From Gambelia wislizenii (Eukaryota > Chordata > Lepidosauria > Squamata > Crotaphytidae): 64,000 nt of DNA. The stretch is from positions 240,288,645-240,352,644 of the forward strand of contig JAUMIR010000005.1 of assembly GCA_030847615.1 (NCBI GenBank), read 5' to 3'. How positions within the stretch are numbered: position 1 is the first letter of the stretch; every line of letters starts with the position of its first letter. A program made the translations under genes and the position numbers. Below are positions 49,431-61,004 of this stretch, piece by piece. The notes under the pieces were generated by a model. The model was not told where the DNA came from and did not search any database. It was given only the letters and a program-made list of their open reading frames with translations.

Positions 49431-49545
49431 GAAAAAGAGGAGGAGGGGGAAGAAGAAGAAAAAGAAGAAGTCATCTGCACATGACAAATAATAATACAGT
49501 AGTAGTAGTGGTGGTAATAATAATAATAATAATAATGTTATACGA
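49394..49545 (+). repeat. Compound microsatellite (GAT, GAA, AAT)
   Basis: (GAT)n, then GAAGAAGAA, then (TAG/TGG) and AATAATAAT runs. The 122-codon plus-strand frame across it is a repeat artefact. Confidence 0.9.
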
Positions 49546-49744
49546 CAACCCTAAAATATCAAATACTGTAGTCAAATATTCAAATAGTACAAATAAACTA
49601 AACTAAAGAATGAGAGGGCCAGCTATGCATTTGATCTTACAGAGATATAAGCTGCATAACTTGGTTCAGAAGTACAGTACATGATCAAGAAACTTACTGC
49701 AATTCATCTTCACTTCTGAAATCAATCTAGTGTACTGAACAGAG

Positions 49745-49985
49745 TGTGTGCATCCACATTGCATAGTTGTACCAGTTAAATACAGCTTCAATTGTCATAG
49801 CTGCATCCCATATGGAACTCTGGGATTTGTACTTTGGTGATGTACTTCAAATTTCTGCTAGAGAGTTCTAGTTCTGGAGTTAAGTGGAGTGAACTGCAGC
49901 TGTCTAAGATTCTCAGTACCTCACCAAAGTACAAACCTCAGATGGTATCCATCTGCCATAGCACTGTAGATATGCTCTTAGGGGA
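49745..49985. mobile_element. Palindromic MITE, strongly diverged
   Basis: GTGCATCCACATTGCATAGT on the left and CATAGCACTGTAGATATGCT on the right, with GGAACTCTGGGATTTGTACT between. Confidence 0.5.
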
Positions 49986-50869
49986 GTCAGAGTTTAAATT
50001 CCTACTTAACTGTGGAGCTCCTCTTATTCCCTCTCTGACAGTTGGCAGCTTCTACATCAGTGGAGAAGTGAATGAGCTTTGCATTTTCATTGGAACTTTG
50101 AAGGAGCTATCCAAGGTGCTGAACTTGTTTCTAGGTTTCAGCACCTTGCGTAGGTTATTTAAAGTCTGGACTGAAATTCCAAGTGGATTTCACTGTCCCA
50201 CTGACATGGACACCACCAGCTGCCACTGTTCACACAACTAACAGGGGTGTTGTGAAACTCTTAACACTTTTTGAGCAAAACTGGAATGCCATATATTTAG
50301 TCAAACAGCACTAGCACCTCTGGATATAGCTCTTTGGGTTGTCCCAACTGATGCATATTTTCTGAGTCATCCTTCTGACAGTTCAAAAAACAAGGCCAGT
50401 GTTATTACCCTCATATCTTTTTCACAGAGCCTCAAGAACTTTCTTCTTCAGTCCTCCTTTAGTTAAAGTAGACTTTTGTTTTTGAGGCTGAGTTTAGATC
50501 TTGCTTACTACTTGATTTGTTGTGATTTTTGTGATGCTCATAGTTTTAAATATAACTAAGAATCTCATGGGCTCTTAAAGATAAGCTTGATCTATTGAAG
50601 CTAGAGCTTGTATTGCTTTGCATTTGTTTATTTGAATTCCTGTGTTTGAATCAGTGTTGCAAATGTTACTTTGAGGGCTTCAACTCCTTATATGTGCATA
50701 AGTACAAAGACTACAGTCTATCCTTTAAAAAAAAAAAAAAAGACCCTCCCTTACCAAACAAACAAACCAAAAAACAAGAAATTGACCTGGAAAGAGGCAG
50801 AGGAGGGGGAAGGGAAGGCCCACAGGCAATATGCAGTCACTAAACCCCATTTTATGGTCTTTGAAATCC

Positions 50870-51110
50870 CCAAACAGTGTCCCAAAGCCCCCTGAATTGT
50901 GCTCGGAAACAAACCGGTAGCTGGTGAAGCTGTTTTAATACAGGGGGTATGTGATCCCTATAGCTAGCCCCGGTCAGCATTCTGGCTGCAGCATTCTGGA
51001 CTTGCTGAAGTTTCCAAACAGTTTTCAAAGGCAGCCCCAAGTAGAGTGCATTACAGTAGTCCAAACAGGATGTAATCAAGGTGTGTGTCACTGTTGCCTG
51101 ATATAAATAA
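50870..51110 (-). mobile_element. L2 LINE ORF2 C-terminal remnant
   Basis: The minus strand encodes the L2 block VTHTLITSCLDYCNALYLGL, KLQQVQNAAARMLTGASYRD, HIPPVLKQLHQLPV. This follows the RT domain in L2 proteins. Only this part of ORF2 remains. Confidence 0.88.
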
Positions 51111-51119
51111 ATGATGATG

Positions 51120-52200
51120 AGGAGGAAGTAGTAGTGGGGGGGGGGGAAGACTAACAGTTTCCCCCCCAATATGCTAGGGAATTGCACTGTTCTTATGCCG
51201 ATTGCTATTAAGTGTTTCTTTCTTTCCTGGAAACTCTCTGCAGACTGGCAGTTGATGGTTCACAGACCAGTCCACTTTGAGTAGCCCTGCCTAAGGCCAC
51301 ATCAGAGCTTGCAGGGAGGTGGGAATTCAGACTGAGGCACCCAGAATCCACCAGTCACTGATTTAATTATCATTTGTTTTACTGAGTAAGCCACTTTGGG
51401 GCAGAGCATGAAGTCAGCTAGAAAAGCAGCCTCGGCATCTGAGAAATCAATAAAATAAAATATTGCCGATGAGGCTGTAAGATAGTGGGGGACTTCCCTA
51501 ATGCAGACTTCATGGATATCATTCAGCTTCATTGCCACTGTGCTATATCCTTGAGTTACTGCCCACAGTAAACTTTGGAATGCTCTCCTTAGCCCATGCT
51601 ACAAACACTTGCTTAGCCAAGTTCTGCAGCAATTTATGTTACTTTCACCTTAAGTTTCAAGAGCTCTGTTATTCAAAGTGAGATATGGGGAGGGAAGGTA
51701 GCTAGAAAAAATAAGATCATTTTCTTTGCTCTCCCCCACCCCTCATGCATACAGATTCCACTCTAGTTTCTCCCTGCAGCTGCAGAGTAAAGCCATTAAG
51801 ATGGAGCACCTGCATTTACCAAATGGGAAGAGACAGTCTCTTTCAGAGATGGACTTCATTTGCATTCAGTTTGCTCTGCCATATTCCAGGGGAGCGTTTA
51901 ACTTTTTTGTTACCGTACTCTTCCTCTAGGACAGTAAATTCTACTCTTGCTGACAGGTGAAGAAAATAGCTCTTTCTGGGGGAATAAAAGGCATTTTTAA
52001 ATTTCTTCTTTCTTTTTTTTTTCCTTTTTTTTTTAACAGTGTCTGCTATACATTTGTAAAAGCCCGCCTGCCATTCTGTGGGCAGTTAAAAGAAAAGAAA
52101 AGAAAAGAAAAAGTGTTTCTCCATGCTGCATACTGGTCGTGCATTGCTTGGTTCTAAATGATGCCTCATTCTTCACTGCTACTAAAATCAATCAGGTTCA
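51120..52200. other. No recognisable repeat or gene
   Basis: 51400-51480 contains a hairpin-like pair, GCCTCGGCAT and TTGCCGATGAGGC, around an AT-rich loop. An (AAAAG)n run lies at 52085-52112. Confidence 0.4.
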
Positions 52201-52206
52201 GCCATT

Positions 52207-52773
52207 CAACTGCACAACATCAATAGGAGTATAGTGGCTAGATTGAGGGAAGCAATAGTGCCACTCTATTCTGCTTTGGCCAGACCTGGGCATCACAATC
52301 ACAGAAGGATATGGGCAAGCTGAAACATGTCCAGAGGGGGTGACCAAAATAATGAAAGGTCTGGAAGCCATGCCCTATCAGGAGCAGCTTAGTGAGCTGG
52401 GTATATTTAGCCTGGAGTAGAGAAGGTTGAGAGGTGACATGATAGCCATGTTTAAATATTTGAAGGGATGTCATACTGAGGATGGAGCAAGCTTGTTTTC
52501 TGCTGCTCCACAGACTAGGGCATGGAGCAATGGACTCAAACTACAGGAAAAGAGATTCCACCTAAACATTAGGAAGAACTTCCTGACAGTAAGAGCTGTT
52601 TAGCAGTGGAATGTACTGCCTCAGAGTGTGGTGGCATCTCCTTCTTAGGAAGATTTTAAACAGAGGCTGGATGGCCATCTGTTGAAAATGCTTTGATTGT
52701 GTATTCCTGCAGGGCAGGGGGTTGGACTGGATGGCCCTTGTGGTCTCTTCTAACTCTATGGTTCTATGATTCT
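52207..52773 (+). mobile_element. CR1 LINE 3' fragment
   Basis: CATCAATAGGAGTATAGTGG, GCCACTCTATTCTGCTTTGG, GAGGATGGAGCAAGCTTG, TTGGACTGGATGGCCCTTG, and the tail CTATGGTTCTATGATTCTG. Frames are broken. Confidence 0.92.
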
Positions 52774-52952
52774 GACATTCTGAAGCAGTCAACTTGCTGA
52801 GATGACTTTTCTAGCCATTAAACCAGGGTGGGCAACATTTTGTCCCTGCCTAGTTTTGCTACTCCCAGTCTCCACCCTGCCCCAAAAAATATTCAGCAAA
52901 GAAAGAAAGAAAGAAAGAATTCCCATCTCTTGAAGCCTCTAGAATCAGTGAC

Positions 52953-53381
52953 TGTCAGGATCCGTTACAGACATGACCTTTTCCTGCCAAGTTCAGTTTT
53001 AATGTGTAACCTTGTGGATAATAGTGTTTGCATTTTTTATTGTGCCTGTTAACAAGTATGTAGCCTAACTGTAGAAGGGAGTGTCTGGTCTATGTCAAGA
53101 ATGGTCTGATAAGCATTGCACCTGGGTCTCGACTCTGGGAAAACAAGGTTGAGCCCTGGAATAGTAGGAATTGGGAGTGAGGATGATGGGTAGCCAATGA
53201 CTGTGTATCTCACCAGATTTTGTAGACTGCAATATGCTTTTACTGTACTATTTCTCAGTTAAGTTTCATTCTGAGCAATGACCCTGTAAAGTTCACTTTC
53301 TGGATTACTGTGCTAATAATGTTTTCTGTTTCAAACTCTGAAACTGTTGGTCACTGAGTCTGGGAATGCCAGTACATGACA
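52953..53381 (+). mobile_element. Solo LTR (429 bp)
   Basis: Ends TGTCAGGATCC and TACATGACA. The 5-bp flanks are GTGAC (52948-52952) and GTGAT (53382-53386). There is no internal coding region. A second copy is at 15545-15936. The TG...CA ends with a 5-bp duplication indicate an LTR retrotransposon. Confidence 0.7.
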
Positions 53382-53589
53382 GTGATGCACATTTAAAAGA
53401 AGGCATAGCCCACCATGCCCATTGTTTAAGCCTAAAAAGGTGGGTTATGAAAGCAGAAGAGAGTACCCAGAGTCATCTTGTTTTACTCGGAGAAGATAGG
53501 ATCCACAGCAGGTTCTGGGGGAGAACATTGGCCTACCCCTGCACTAAAAGTAATTAGTGCAAAGTCTCCAAAAGGGGTTTTCAACCTTT

Positions 53590-53690
53590 GATTCTCCAGA
53601 CGTTTTGGACTTCAGCTCCCTGAATCTTTCACCATGGGTCCTAGTGGCTAGTATTTCTGGAAACTGAGGTTCAAAGCAGCTAGAAGACCA
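53590..53690. mobile_element. Short interspersed repeat (AGACGTTTTGGACTTCAGCT)
   Basis: Imperfect fold-back around GGACTTCAGCTCCC. A familiar vertebrate repeat motif but without clear ends here. Confidence 0.4.
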
Positions 53691-53878
53691 AAGGAATCAC
53701 TACTCTGAACAGAATGCCTGATGGGTTGCCAGGCCAGGAGCATCCCAGGCCCTGAGAGTGCAGGGCCAAAACTTGATACCAGAGGATGTCACTCATGTCC
53801 TTAATCATGACACATTATTTTTCAGCTACAGCTGCTCAGAGCATGTCATTCAAACAAACACCCCCCCCCCGCAAACTA

Positions 53879-54120
53879 TGTTGTTGTGGTTGTGTGCTTT
53901 CAAGTCATTTCTCACGTATGGCAACCCTAAGGTAAACCTATCACAAGGTTTCCTTGACAAGATTCGTTCAGAAAGGGTTTGCCCTTGCCTTCCTCTGAGG
54001 CTGAAAGAGTGTGACTTGCCCAAGGTCACCCAGTGGGTTTCCATGGCTGAGTATGAATTCGAACCCTGGTCTCCAGAGTCGTAGTCCAATGCTCAAACAA
54101 TTACACCATGCTGGCTCTAT
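53879..54120 (-). mobile_element. Sauria-type SINE, full length
   Basis: Antisense of the 45356 copy, from the TTGTTGTGGTTGTGTGC tail to ACACCATGCTGGCTCTATAG. The B box complement is GAATTCGAACCC. Confidence 0.95.
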
Positions 54121-54124
54121 AGCA

Positions 54125-55600
54125 CAAATTATAGCAAATGAGAAAATGCTTCTTAGCTGGAAGTTAAATTTTCCAAGCAATGCAATGAACAGAAAAAAAG
54201 AACTTTTCAAAGTTATTTTTTAACACTTTGCAAGCCCTGCATTTAAGAATTCATGGGAGTTGCAGTCCAAGCAAAAAGAAAGCTTTCCATGCTCCTGTGA
54301 AGTGCTTCCCCCCCATTTTTTTTTCCAAGCTTCACTGGAACAAAAAACTGTGCTCGCTCCTCACTGAGACAAAACCAGCCAGGTTTGGGGATCACTCCCC
54401 AGGAACACAACTATAGGACTGAGGAAAGAATGCAATCTCCCACAGTCTTACTTCAGAGAGAAAAAGATGCACTTTTCTCCCTCAACCTCATTGGAATCCT
54501 CTCAAGCCACAGCCTCCCTTCCACCCTGGCAGAACAGAGCATCAGAGAGCTGCTTTTTGTTAAATTTTCTTTTGCCAAACGAATTCAACACTGCTTAAGC
54601 CACCGTGTGAAGGTTGCCTCTTGCCTCCATGTGTGCTCACACACAGCTGAGAAGCAAGGCTACCTTTTGTGATCCAGCTCAGAGTCCTCCTACCTAAGAA
54701 TTCTCAAGCTGGATCCTTCTAGACACACTCCCAGGGATCTCTCTAGCCTAGAAATCCTAGAAATCTCTTTATTGCTGCCACCACCTCTTGATTTTAAGAG
54801 AACCCCTTGGATTTTAAGAGAACCCCTTTCTATGTGATTTCAAGAGGAAAACCACAGGGTATCTAGGCTTTCCAGCCCTAATTGAGATTATCAACTGCTC
54901 TCCCTTCTTCTCAGAAACAGAGGAGAATCCAGTAGCATGACTCAAAGCAACAGGCGCATGGAAGTTTAGCTATAATAAAATCTAAAAAAGCTATTTTATT
55001 CAAGTAAGCAAACACATTACAGAGGTAATCATATCATGAAGAAAAACACCTTCTTCTTCAGGTGCAGCTTAAGTTACAGCTAAAGCAGTTTAGAATGACA
55101 TCCAGTCAAGGGAAAATAAATCATAAAGTCCTGATGCAATCTAGCTAAAACTGTCCCTACACAAAGTAAAGGTCTACTTACATTCTGGAGTCCATAAAGA
55201 GCAAATCTGGTGTCCCAAATTGGCTAGGTCACATGCTTAAGCAGTAAGCCAGGCCCAGCCAGCCTCTGAGATTCCTGCATTCTCAGAGAGAATTCAGAGG
55301 TCTACCCCCATGGTTAGACCAAAGCCATGTGTTCCTGAGCAAACAGTTACAAACTGTTCAAATCAACATTGGCCAAATCTGATTGGCCCTTCAGTCAGGT
55401 GATGTGATGTCATGATGATGTTATCCTAGGAGATGAGCCCACCTCCCACTTCTCTTAACCTTTGTTTACCTGTTCCTGATGATCAGAGAATTGCTGATTA
55501 CAGATACTGGGAAATGTAGTTCTGGCACATGTAGTTCTGGCACATGATGGGAGTTGCAATCAACCTCGAGCAGGATGATGGAACTCCATCATGACAACGT
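54125..55600. other. No recognisable gene
   Basis: No transposon ends or domain-bearing frames seen; the short frames are compositional. 55515-55545 contains a duplicated TGTAGTTCTGGCACATG. Confidence 0.4.
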
Positions 55601-55602
55601 CA

Positions 55603-55955
55603 TACCCTCCAGCTGTCCCAGTCTGACAGAGGTGGTCTTGATTTGTCACCTCACTTTATCAGCTGTTTTTAAAATGTCCCAGGTTCTCTTTCCTCTTCCT
55701 ATTCCCCCCTTATCCCTCTGCTTACTTCAGTTGCTGCAAACTGAGTTGAAAGATCAAAAGTAGTTTGCACACCATTGACTCAGCAGGGAGGAGGGAAAAG
55801 GAGAGGTGGAAATTTCCCCTTCTCTGTAAATTCAGTCAAAAGCAAACTACTGCAGCCTATCCTTTACTTCACCATTAGTAACTTTTGCCATCTTGACCGC
55901 ATAGTGATGTTGCTTGGCTTCACTTGTTCCCGTTTTCATCTGCAAAATCTGTGTG
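55603..55955 (-). mobile_element. MITE of the TACCCTCCAAC-terminus family
   Basis: ATACCCTCCAGCTGTCCCAG, TCAGCTGTTTTTAAAATGTC, TTACTTCAGTTGCTGCAAAC. The distal end is lost after CCCGTTTTCATCTGCAAAAT. Confidence 0.68.
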
Positions 55956-55959
55956 GCAT

Positions 55960-56135
55960 GGTAGTTAGAATTTTCTCTGCTAGAGAGCTCTCGTCTACTC
56001 TCCTGAACTACATCAAAGCTTTCTAGCAGAGAATCTTAAGTCTCTCAGTAAAACTAATTCCAGAATTCTATAGGATGTAACAATGACAGTGAATGTGGTA
56101 TGACATTGCTAAAAATATGTAGTGTAGATGCACAA
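55960..56135. mobile_element. Palindromic MITE, partial
   Basis: Contains AGAATTCTATAGGATGTAAC, AGTGAATGTGGTATGACATT and ATGTAGTGTAGATGCAC at its right end. The left arm is degraded. Confidence 0.5.
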
Positions 56136-56251
56136 AGCTTCTTTGGGAGGTCTCCTTGTGTCTGGAACTGTAGAAAAGCTATGTGATAAACACCAAAGAC
56201 CATCATTTCCTAAGCCATCTGAACATTTAATGCAGATTCCCTAGCTTCTTT

Positions 56252-56815
56252 GGACTTTATCAGATTATCTCTTTAAAGTGTTCCTTTGCTGGCATAAAAA
56301 AATTCCAAGAACGCTCCACCCCCCTGGATTTACCTTTAATCCCGGCAAAGGCAGCACCGGCAATGAAAGAGGAAGTGAACAGAGCTCCGTTCACTTCCTC
56401 CTTTGTAATCCCACAGGATATCATGAGACTTCATTATGCAGGAAATTGAAAAAATACCCCAAAAATAACACTAAAAAGGTTTTTTAAAGCACAAAAAACA
56501 TACTTTAAAACTTACAAGTAACCCAGGGAGGGTCATAAAAAGTGTCACTTACCTGGATGTCACGATCTCACCCAAAAATATTCAGTCATTGACGGGGTAA
56601 GTACTGGGGGTCGGAGGAGAGACATGAGGTTTCACATGCCAGCTATACTGGCAAAAAAGGTAGGGGATATCAATTGACAGCTCAAGCTGCCAAGTAAAAA
56701 GTATGGGATTTTAAGGGGACATAACCACGAAAGGCCGACATTGTGTGGTACGCACACCCTTTCGTGGTTTTGTGGCATCATTATGATGCCTTATTCTGTA
56801 CGTCTTATAAAGTCA
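56252..56815. mobile_element. Harbinger-like element, family A
   Basis: GGACTTTATCAGATTATC to TCTTATAAAGTCA; flanked by TTT on both sides. The interior parallels 772-1354 (GCTGGCATAAAAAA, GAGCTCCGTTCACTTCCTC, CACTTACCTGGATGTCACG). Confidence 0.82.
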
Positions 56816-56967
56816 TTTGTCTTCAGTGTTAGTCTGCTTCAGTGTAAAATGGAAAGGGGAGGGCGAGATGAACGAATCAAGCTTTTGTGGCTATCAGTGC
56901 ATCTGAAGAACATGATTGATAGCCACTGCATATGGTGTGCTATAACACATCAGAGATAACTGTGCTA

Positions 56968-57582
56968 GGACTTTATCAGACCACCTCCCTAAACCCATTT
57001 TTTTTGCCAGCATAACTTCTGCAATTTTTGTGTTGGCAAAAGAACTCCCTTTGCCACACTTACCTCCTATTCACACGAAAAGGTTTCCCCAGCAATGAAT
57101 GAGGAGTGAATGGAGCTCTGTTCACTCCCGCAGATTCTTGCAAGAATACATAGCGCTGGAAATTCAAAAATAAAAACAAAATTAACAAATAAAAGTTCAC
57201 AAGAGCATGCAAACACACTATAAGAGTCCCAGGCAAACTGGGGAGGGTCATAAAAAGTGTGTCACCTACCTGGATGTCGTGATCTCACCTGGAAGTGTTC
57301 TGGCCAGACCAGCCATTGATGCTACATTCATGTGAGTACAATGGCACGCAGATTCAAACGACAGCAATGCTGGCACAAAAGCATCATGGGGGATCAACTG
57401 ACAGCTTGGGCCATCAATAAAATATGATGGGTTTTAGACTGGACATGATTGTGAAAGGGCAATGTCGCCAGGCAACATCACTATGTGGTCAAGATGGCAA
57501 AAGTCACAGAAAGGGTATGTGTGCCCTTTCACAATCATTAGGTGTCCTTATGATGCCGTATTTCCATTGTCTGATGAAGTCC
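56968..57582. mobile_element. Harbinger-like element, family A
   Basis: GGACTTTATCAGACC to TCTGATGAAGTCC; flanked by CTA (56965-56967 and 57583-57585). 615 bp, directly after another copy of the same family in the same orientation. Confidence 0.87.
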
Positions 57583-57600
57583 CTAGTCTGTTTTAGCATT

Positions 57601-57818
57601 AAAAGACATAAAAGAATCCAGTAGCACCTTTGAGACTAATTGAGAAGAAAAAGTTCCAAGGATAAGCTTTCATGGGCGCAGTCCAGAAGAAATTTCTTCT
57701 TCCCAGTTAGTCTCCAAGGTGCATCAGATGAAATGGCCTGTGTCCACAAAAATCTATGCCAGAAACTTCTTCTTCCCTGTTAGTCTCAAAGGTAATATTG
57801 GATTCCTTTATGTCTTTT
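57601..57818. mobile_element. Fold-back repeat (AAAAGACATAAARGAATCCA)
   Basis: A left arm of about 39 bp (AAAAGACATAAAAGAATCCA, GCACCTTTGAGACTAA) is mirrored at the right end (TTAGTCTCAAAGGTAAT, GGATTCCTTTATGTCTTTT). 218 bp in total. Confidence 0.72.
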
Positions 57819-57819
57819 G

Positions 57820-58487
57820 ACAATAAATCAGTTAGTGTCAAAGATGTTGCTAGGTTCCTTTATTTTCTCTCTCTCCCCCCCCCCGCCCATCTTTTCCTGC
57901 CATTTGATGGGTCCTTTGTGTATAAGATGTAAAAATGTACATTGGATTTGGACAAAAGCTGAAGTCTGAAACAAACCAGACCACTTGAGTTCTAGACTGT
58001 ATTAGGGGCAAGTCTCCATGCTCTACTCTCACCCTGGGGGTTGCACTAAGTGCTTGCAATGGGCTATGATCTGCTCCCAAACTTGATGAAGAAACAACCA
58101 ATTATCCATCTTCTGTTTCTCCCCACATCCAAAGGAGGCCTACAGAGAACTGTAGGTGAGAACTCCATCTAGGTTGTTTTGACATTAGCATTCTTAGAGA
58201 GGTGAGGAGGAACTAATTGGAATATTATCAGTGAGCATCTCAGACTAGTATACTTTGGATATAAATCAGTCCGTTAATTGTGCTACAAACAACAAAGCAT
58301 GGCTATTATCAGAGAGTTGCTGTTATTATATGTTGGTCTAGCCTATCAAATATGTGGTAAAAAAAAACCCAGAACGTAAGTATTACCTGCAAAGCCTACA
58401 TTTGCAACTGTCGCTATGGCCAGACAAGGGAAGGAAGACAGAAGAAAAAAGATTAAGGGAAACAACACAGAGTCTTGGGGCAACCTA
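57820..58487. other. No recognisable feature
   Basis: AT-rich, short frames only. A CT/C run lies at 57869-57886. Confidence 0.4.
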
Positions 58488-58699
58488 GGCTGCATCTGCA
58501 CTGCAGAAATACTCCAGTTTGACACTGCTTTAACTACCATGGCTCAATGCTGGGATCTGTAGTTTTGTGAGATAGTTAGCCTTCTCTGTCGCAGAGCTCT
58601 GGTGCCACAACAAACTATAAACCCCAGGATTCCATAGTATGGAGCTATGGCAGTTAAAGCAGTGTCAAACTGGATTATTTCTGCAGTGCAGATGCAGCC
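58488..58699. mobile_element. Palindromic Harbinger-like MITE with 3-bp duplication
   Basis: GGCTGCATCTGCACTGCAG and its complement CTGCAGTGCAGATGCAGCC close the element. Identical CTA triplets flank it (58485-58487 and 58700-58702). This is the clearest copy for defining the family target duplication. Confidence 0.88.
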
Positions 58700-58920
58700 C
58701 TAAAGTCTTAACAATATTTGATATCAGACACATGAAGTTAGCCGTAGTTCCCCCCAAGCATATGCCAGATAAAACATGCTAGTTTTTAATGATGCCTCAA
58801 GATTCTTTATTGGTTTTGCTGCTATGACAGACTTAGCACAGCTACCCTCACACACACACCCAAAAAAAAGACATTAATGGGCCTTATCTCAATAAACAAT
58901 TATAGTGCTGTCTCCTAAAG

Positions 58921-59095
58921 GTGAGCCAGTGTGGGGTTCAAATTTTTGGTCAGCCATTGAAACCTACTGGGTGATATTGGGCAAGTCACACTCTCACACC
59001 CTAAGAAGAAGGCAATGGCAGACCTCCTCTGAATAAATTTGGCCAAGAAAATCCTAATAGAGGCTTGCTACAAGGCAGGGTTGACTTGAAGACAC
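58921..59095 (+). mobile_element. Sauria-type SINE, internally deleted head
   Basis: TGAGCCAGTGTGGGGTTCAA joins the first head bases to the B-box region. Then GAAACCTACTGGGTGATATT and the CAGGGTTGACTTGAAGACAC tail. Confidence 0.78.
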
Positions 59096-59470
59096 ACATC
59101 TTTCACTTCAAGTGCCCTGGAAGTATCTTATAAAACACTGGGGTTTGTATTTTGGTGAGGTACCAGGACACTGGGAGACTAGGGTTTGAATCCCCACTCA
59201 GCCATGGAAACCCACTGAGTGACCTTGGGCTAGCCACACTCTCTCGGCCTCAGAGGAAGGCAAGGGCAAACCCCCTCTGAAGAAATTCTGCCAAGAAAAA
59301 CCTGTGATAGGTTCACCTTAGGACTGCCATGTCAGAAATAACATGAAGGCACACAACAGCAATGAGGCACTAGAACTCTCTGGCTGAGAATTCTAAATGT
59401 CCCTATACTGCAGATCCCAAGATTCCATAGGAGGTTGCCATGGCAGTTAATGTGTGTTACCTTAAGAAGT
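59096..59470. mobile_element. Palindromic MITE interrupted by a SINE
   Basis: ACTGGGGTTTGTATTTTGGT, GAGGTACCAG on the left, and GAGGCACTAGAACTCTCTGG, CAGATCCCAAGATTCCATAG, GGCAGTTAATGTG on the right, belong to one diverged copy. Confidence 0.6.
59167..59368 (+). mobile_element. Sauria-type SINE nested in the MITE
   Basis: Begins within the head (CACTGGGAGACTAGGGTTTG). GAATCC B box, CCACTGAGTGACCTTGGGCT, ACATGAAGGCACACAACAGC tail. Confidence 0.85.
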
Positions 59471-59589
59471 GGGGGCAGCAGCATTGGAGTCCCACCTGCA
59501 ATTCCAGAATCTCCTTTGAAATCTGGAGGAATTATTAGCTCAAAAGGAGGCCTGTGGGAGGAGGGTAACTTTGGGGATCTTTTCAGTTG

Positions 59590-59606
59590 TGTATTTTAAT
59601 TATATA

Positions 59607-59653
<47 letters not shown>

Positions 59654-59775
59654 TATATATATATTAATTAATATATATATATATTAATTATATTTTTTAA
59701 TTATATTTAATTATATTTTAAAATATATATATATATATTAATTAATATATATATATATATATTAATTATATTTTT
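59590..59775 (+). repeat. (TA)n/TTAA-rich microsatellite
   Basis: About 185 bp of TATATA interspersed with TTAATTA. Self-complementary throughout. Confidence 0.92.
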
Positions 59776-59784
59776 AATCTGTTT

Positions 59785-59862
59785 TTTTATGGAAGCCACC
59801 TTGGGTCCCATCTTGGGAGAAAGGTGGCAAACAAATGAAATAAATAAATAAATAAATAAACC
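59785..59862 (+). mobile_element. L2-like 3' terminus with (AAAT)n
   Basis: GGAAGCCACCTTGGGTCCCA, GGGAGAAAGGTGGCAAACAA, then AATAAATAAATAAATAAA. Confidence 0.65.
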
Positions 59863-59869
59863 AGTACTA

Positions 59870-61004
59870 ACTGTAGGGAGCACTCCAGTTAAAGTAAAAC
59901 AAGGTATTTTTATTGGAAATAACACAGGGGATACATTAACATACAAAACATACACTCTTAAGAACAATACAAGACTATAGCAGAGTAAGGCAGAAAGGTT
60001 GGATAGAGGGAGAGAGGTCCAGGAAGATAGAGTGATAGCTACCAGTCTGTGAGAAAAGAGAGTTCCACACAAGGAAGATACTCAGATTGGCAACTGAGGG
60101 TGGCATGGAGGAATCTGGCAGAATGGAAGGATCCATCAGTCTGTGGCACACCTTTGCTGGGGTCTAGGGTCTAATATTTATACCCTCTTTCATATCCTGA
60201 AGGGCTACTCTGGTTATGACAAATCCTGGATGGCTTTCCCAACAGAGAGACAAAGGGAACAAAATTCAACTGATTGCTTTAGTTCCAGAAAGACAAAACA
60301 TTGATGATTCTGCACCAACCTCTTAATATTGGACAGGAGGGGTATGAGGGGAGATTTCTGTAGAGTATAGATTAAGGAATGGTCACTTAATTGCTTAATT
60401 GAGTCATTGCTGGTAATGCCCAAGGCTGAAAGAAAGGATTAGCACATGCCCCTCTAATGACTGGGTTGTTAGCATAAACCCATTACAGGGGCTTCCTGTT
60501 CAATCCTAATATGGGCTTTCTCACCATTATATTTCCAGACACATCTCAGATCATTGTGACCACCAAATGACCTCTGGTCTGCCTCAGCCAACCTGACCCC
60601 CAAAAGTGTCCAATATTTCCAGTTATGGGATACCGTGGGGAGGGGGTAGTAGGGCATACTAACAAGTAAATGATCGAGTTCTAATTCTGTGGTGTTAAAA
60701 GCCCCCTAAAAGATAATTCTAGCACTCTCTGGGTATGCAAATGCAACTTACCTCAGCAAATGAAGAGAAACCAGTCATAAGATACAAAGAGACACCAACC
60801 AGTAATAAGTGAGGCTCTCTGTGTGAGAGCTTTCTATTTTTTGCACAACTCTGGAAGAGCCCACCTTCATCTTGCTTGACAGAACTTTATAGTACCTTGT
60901 CATGCTCCAAGATCTGTTAAGGATTACAATTACAAGACCCCCATTCCAGATCCAATTGGCAACTTTAATGAGAGACCTCCATGAGCCCTGGTCATCAATA
61001 GCAC
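59870..61004. other. No recognisable gene
   Basis: No clear transposon ends and no domain-bearing frames. Confidence 0.4.

Noticed and set aside
49238..49606. 122-codon plus-strand frame
   Set aside because: Runs through GAT, GAA and AAT microsatellites and an L2 3' UTR.
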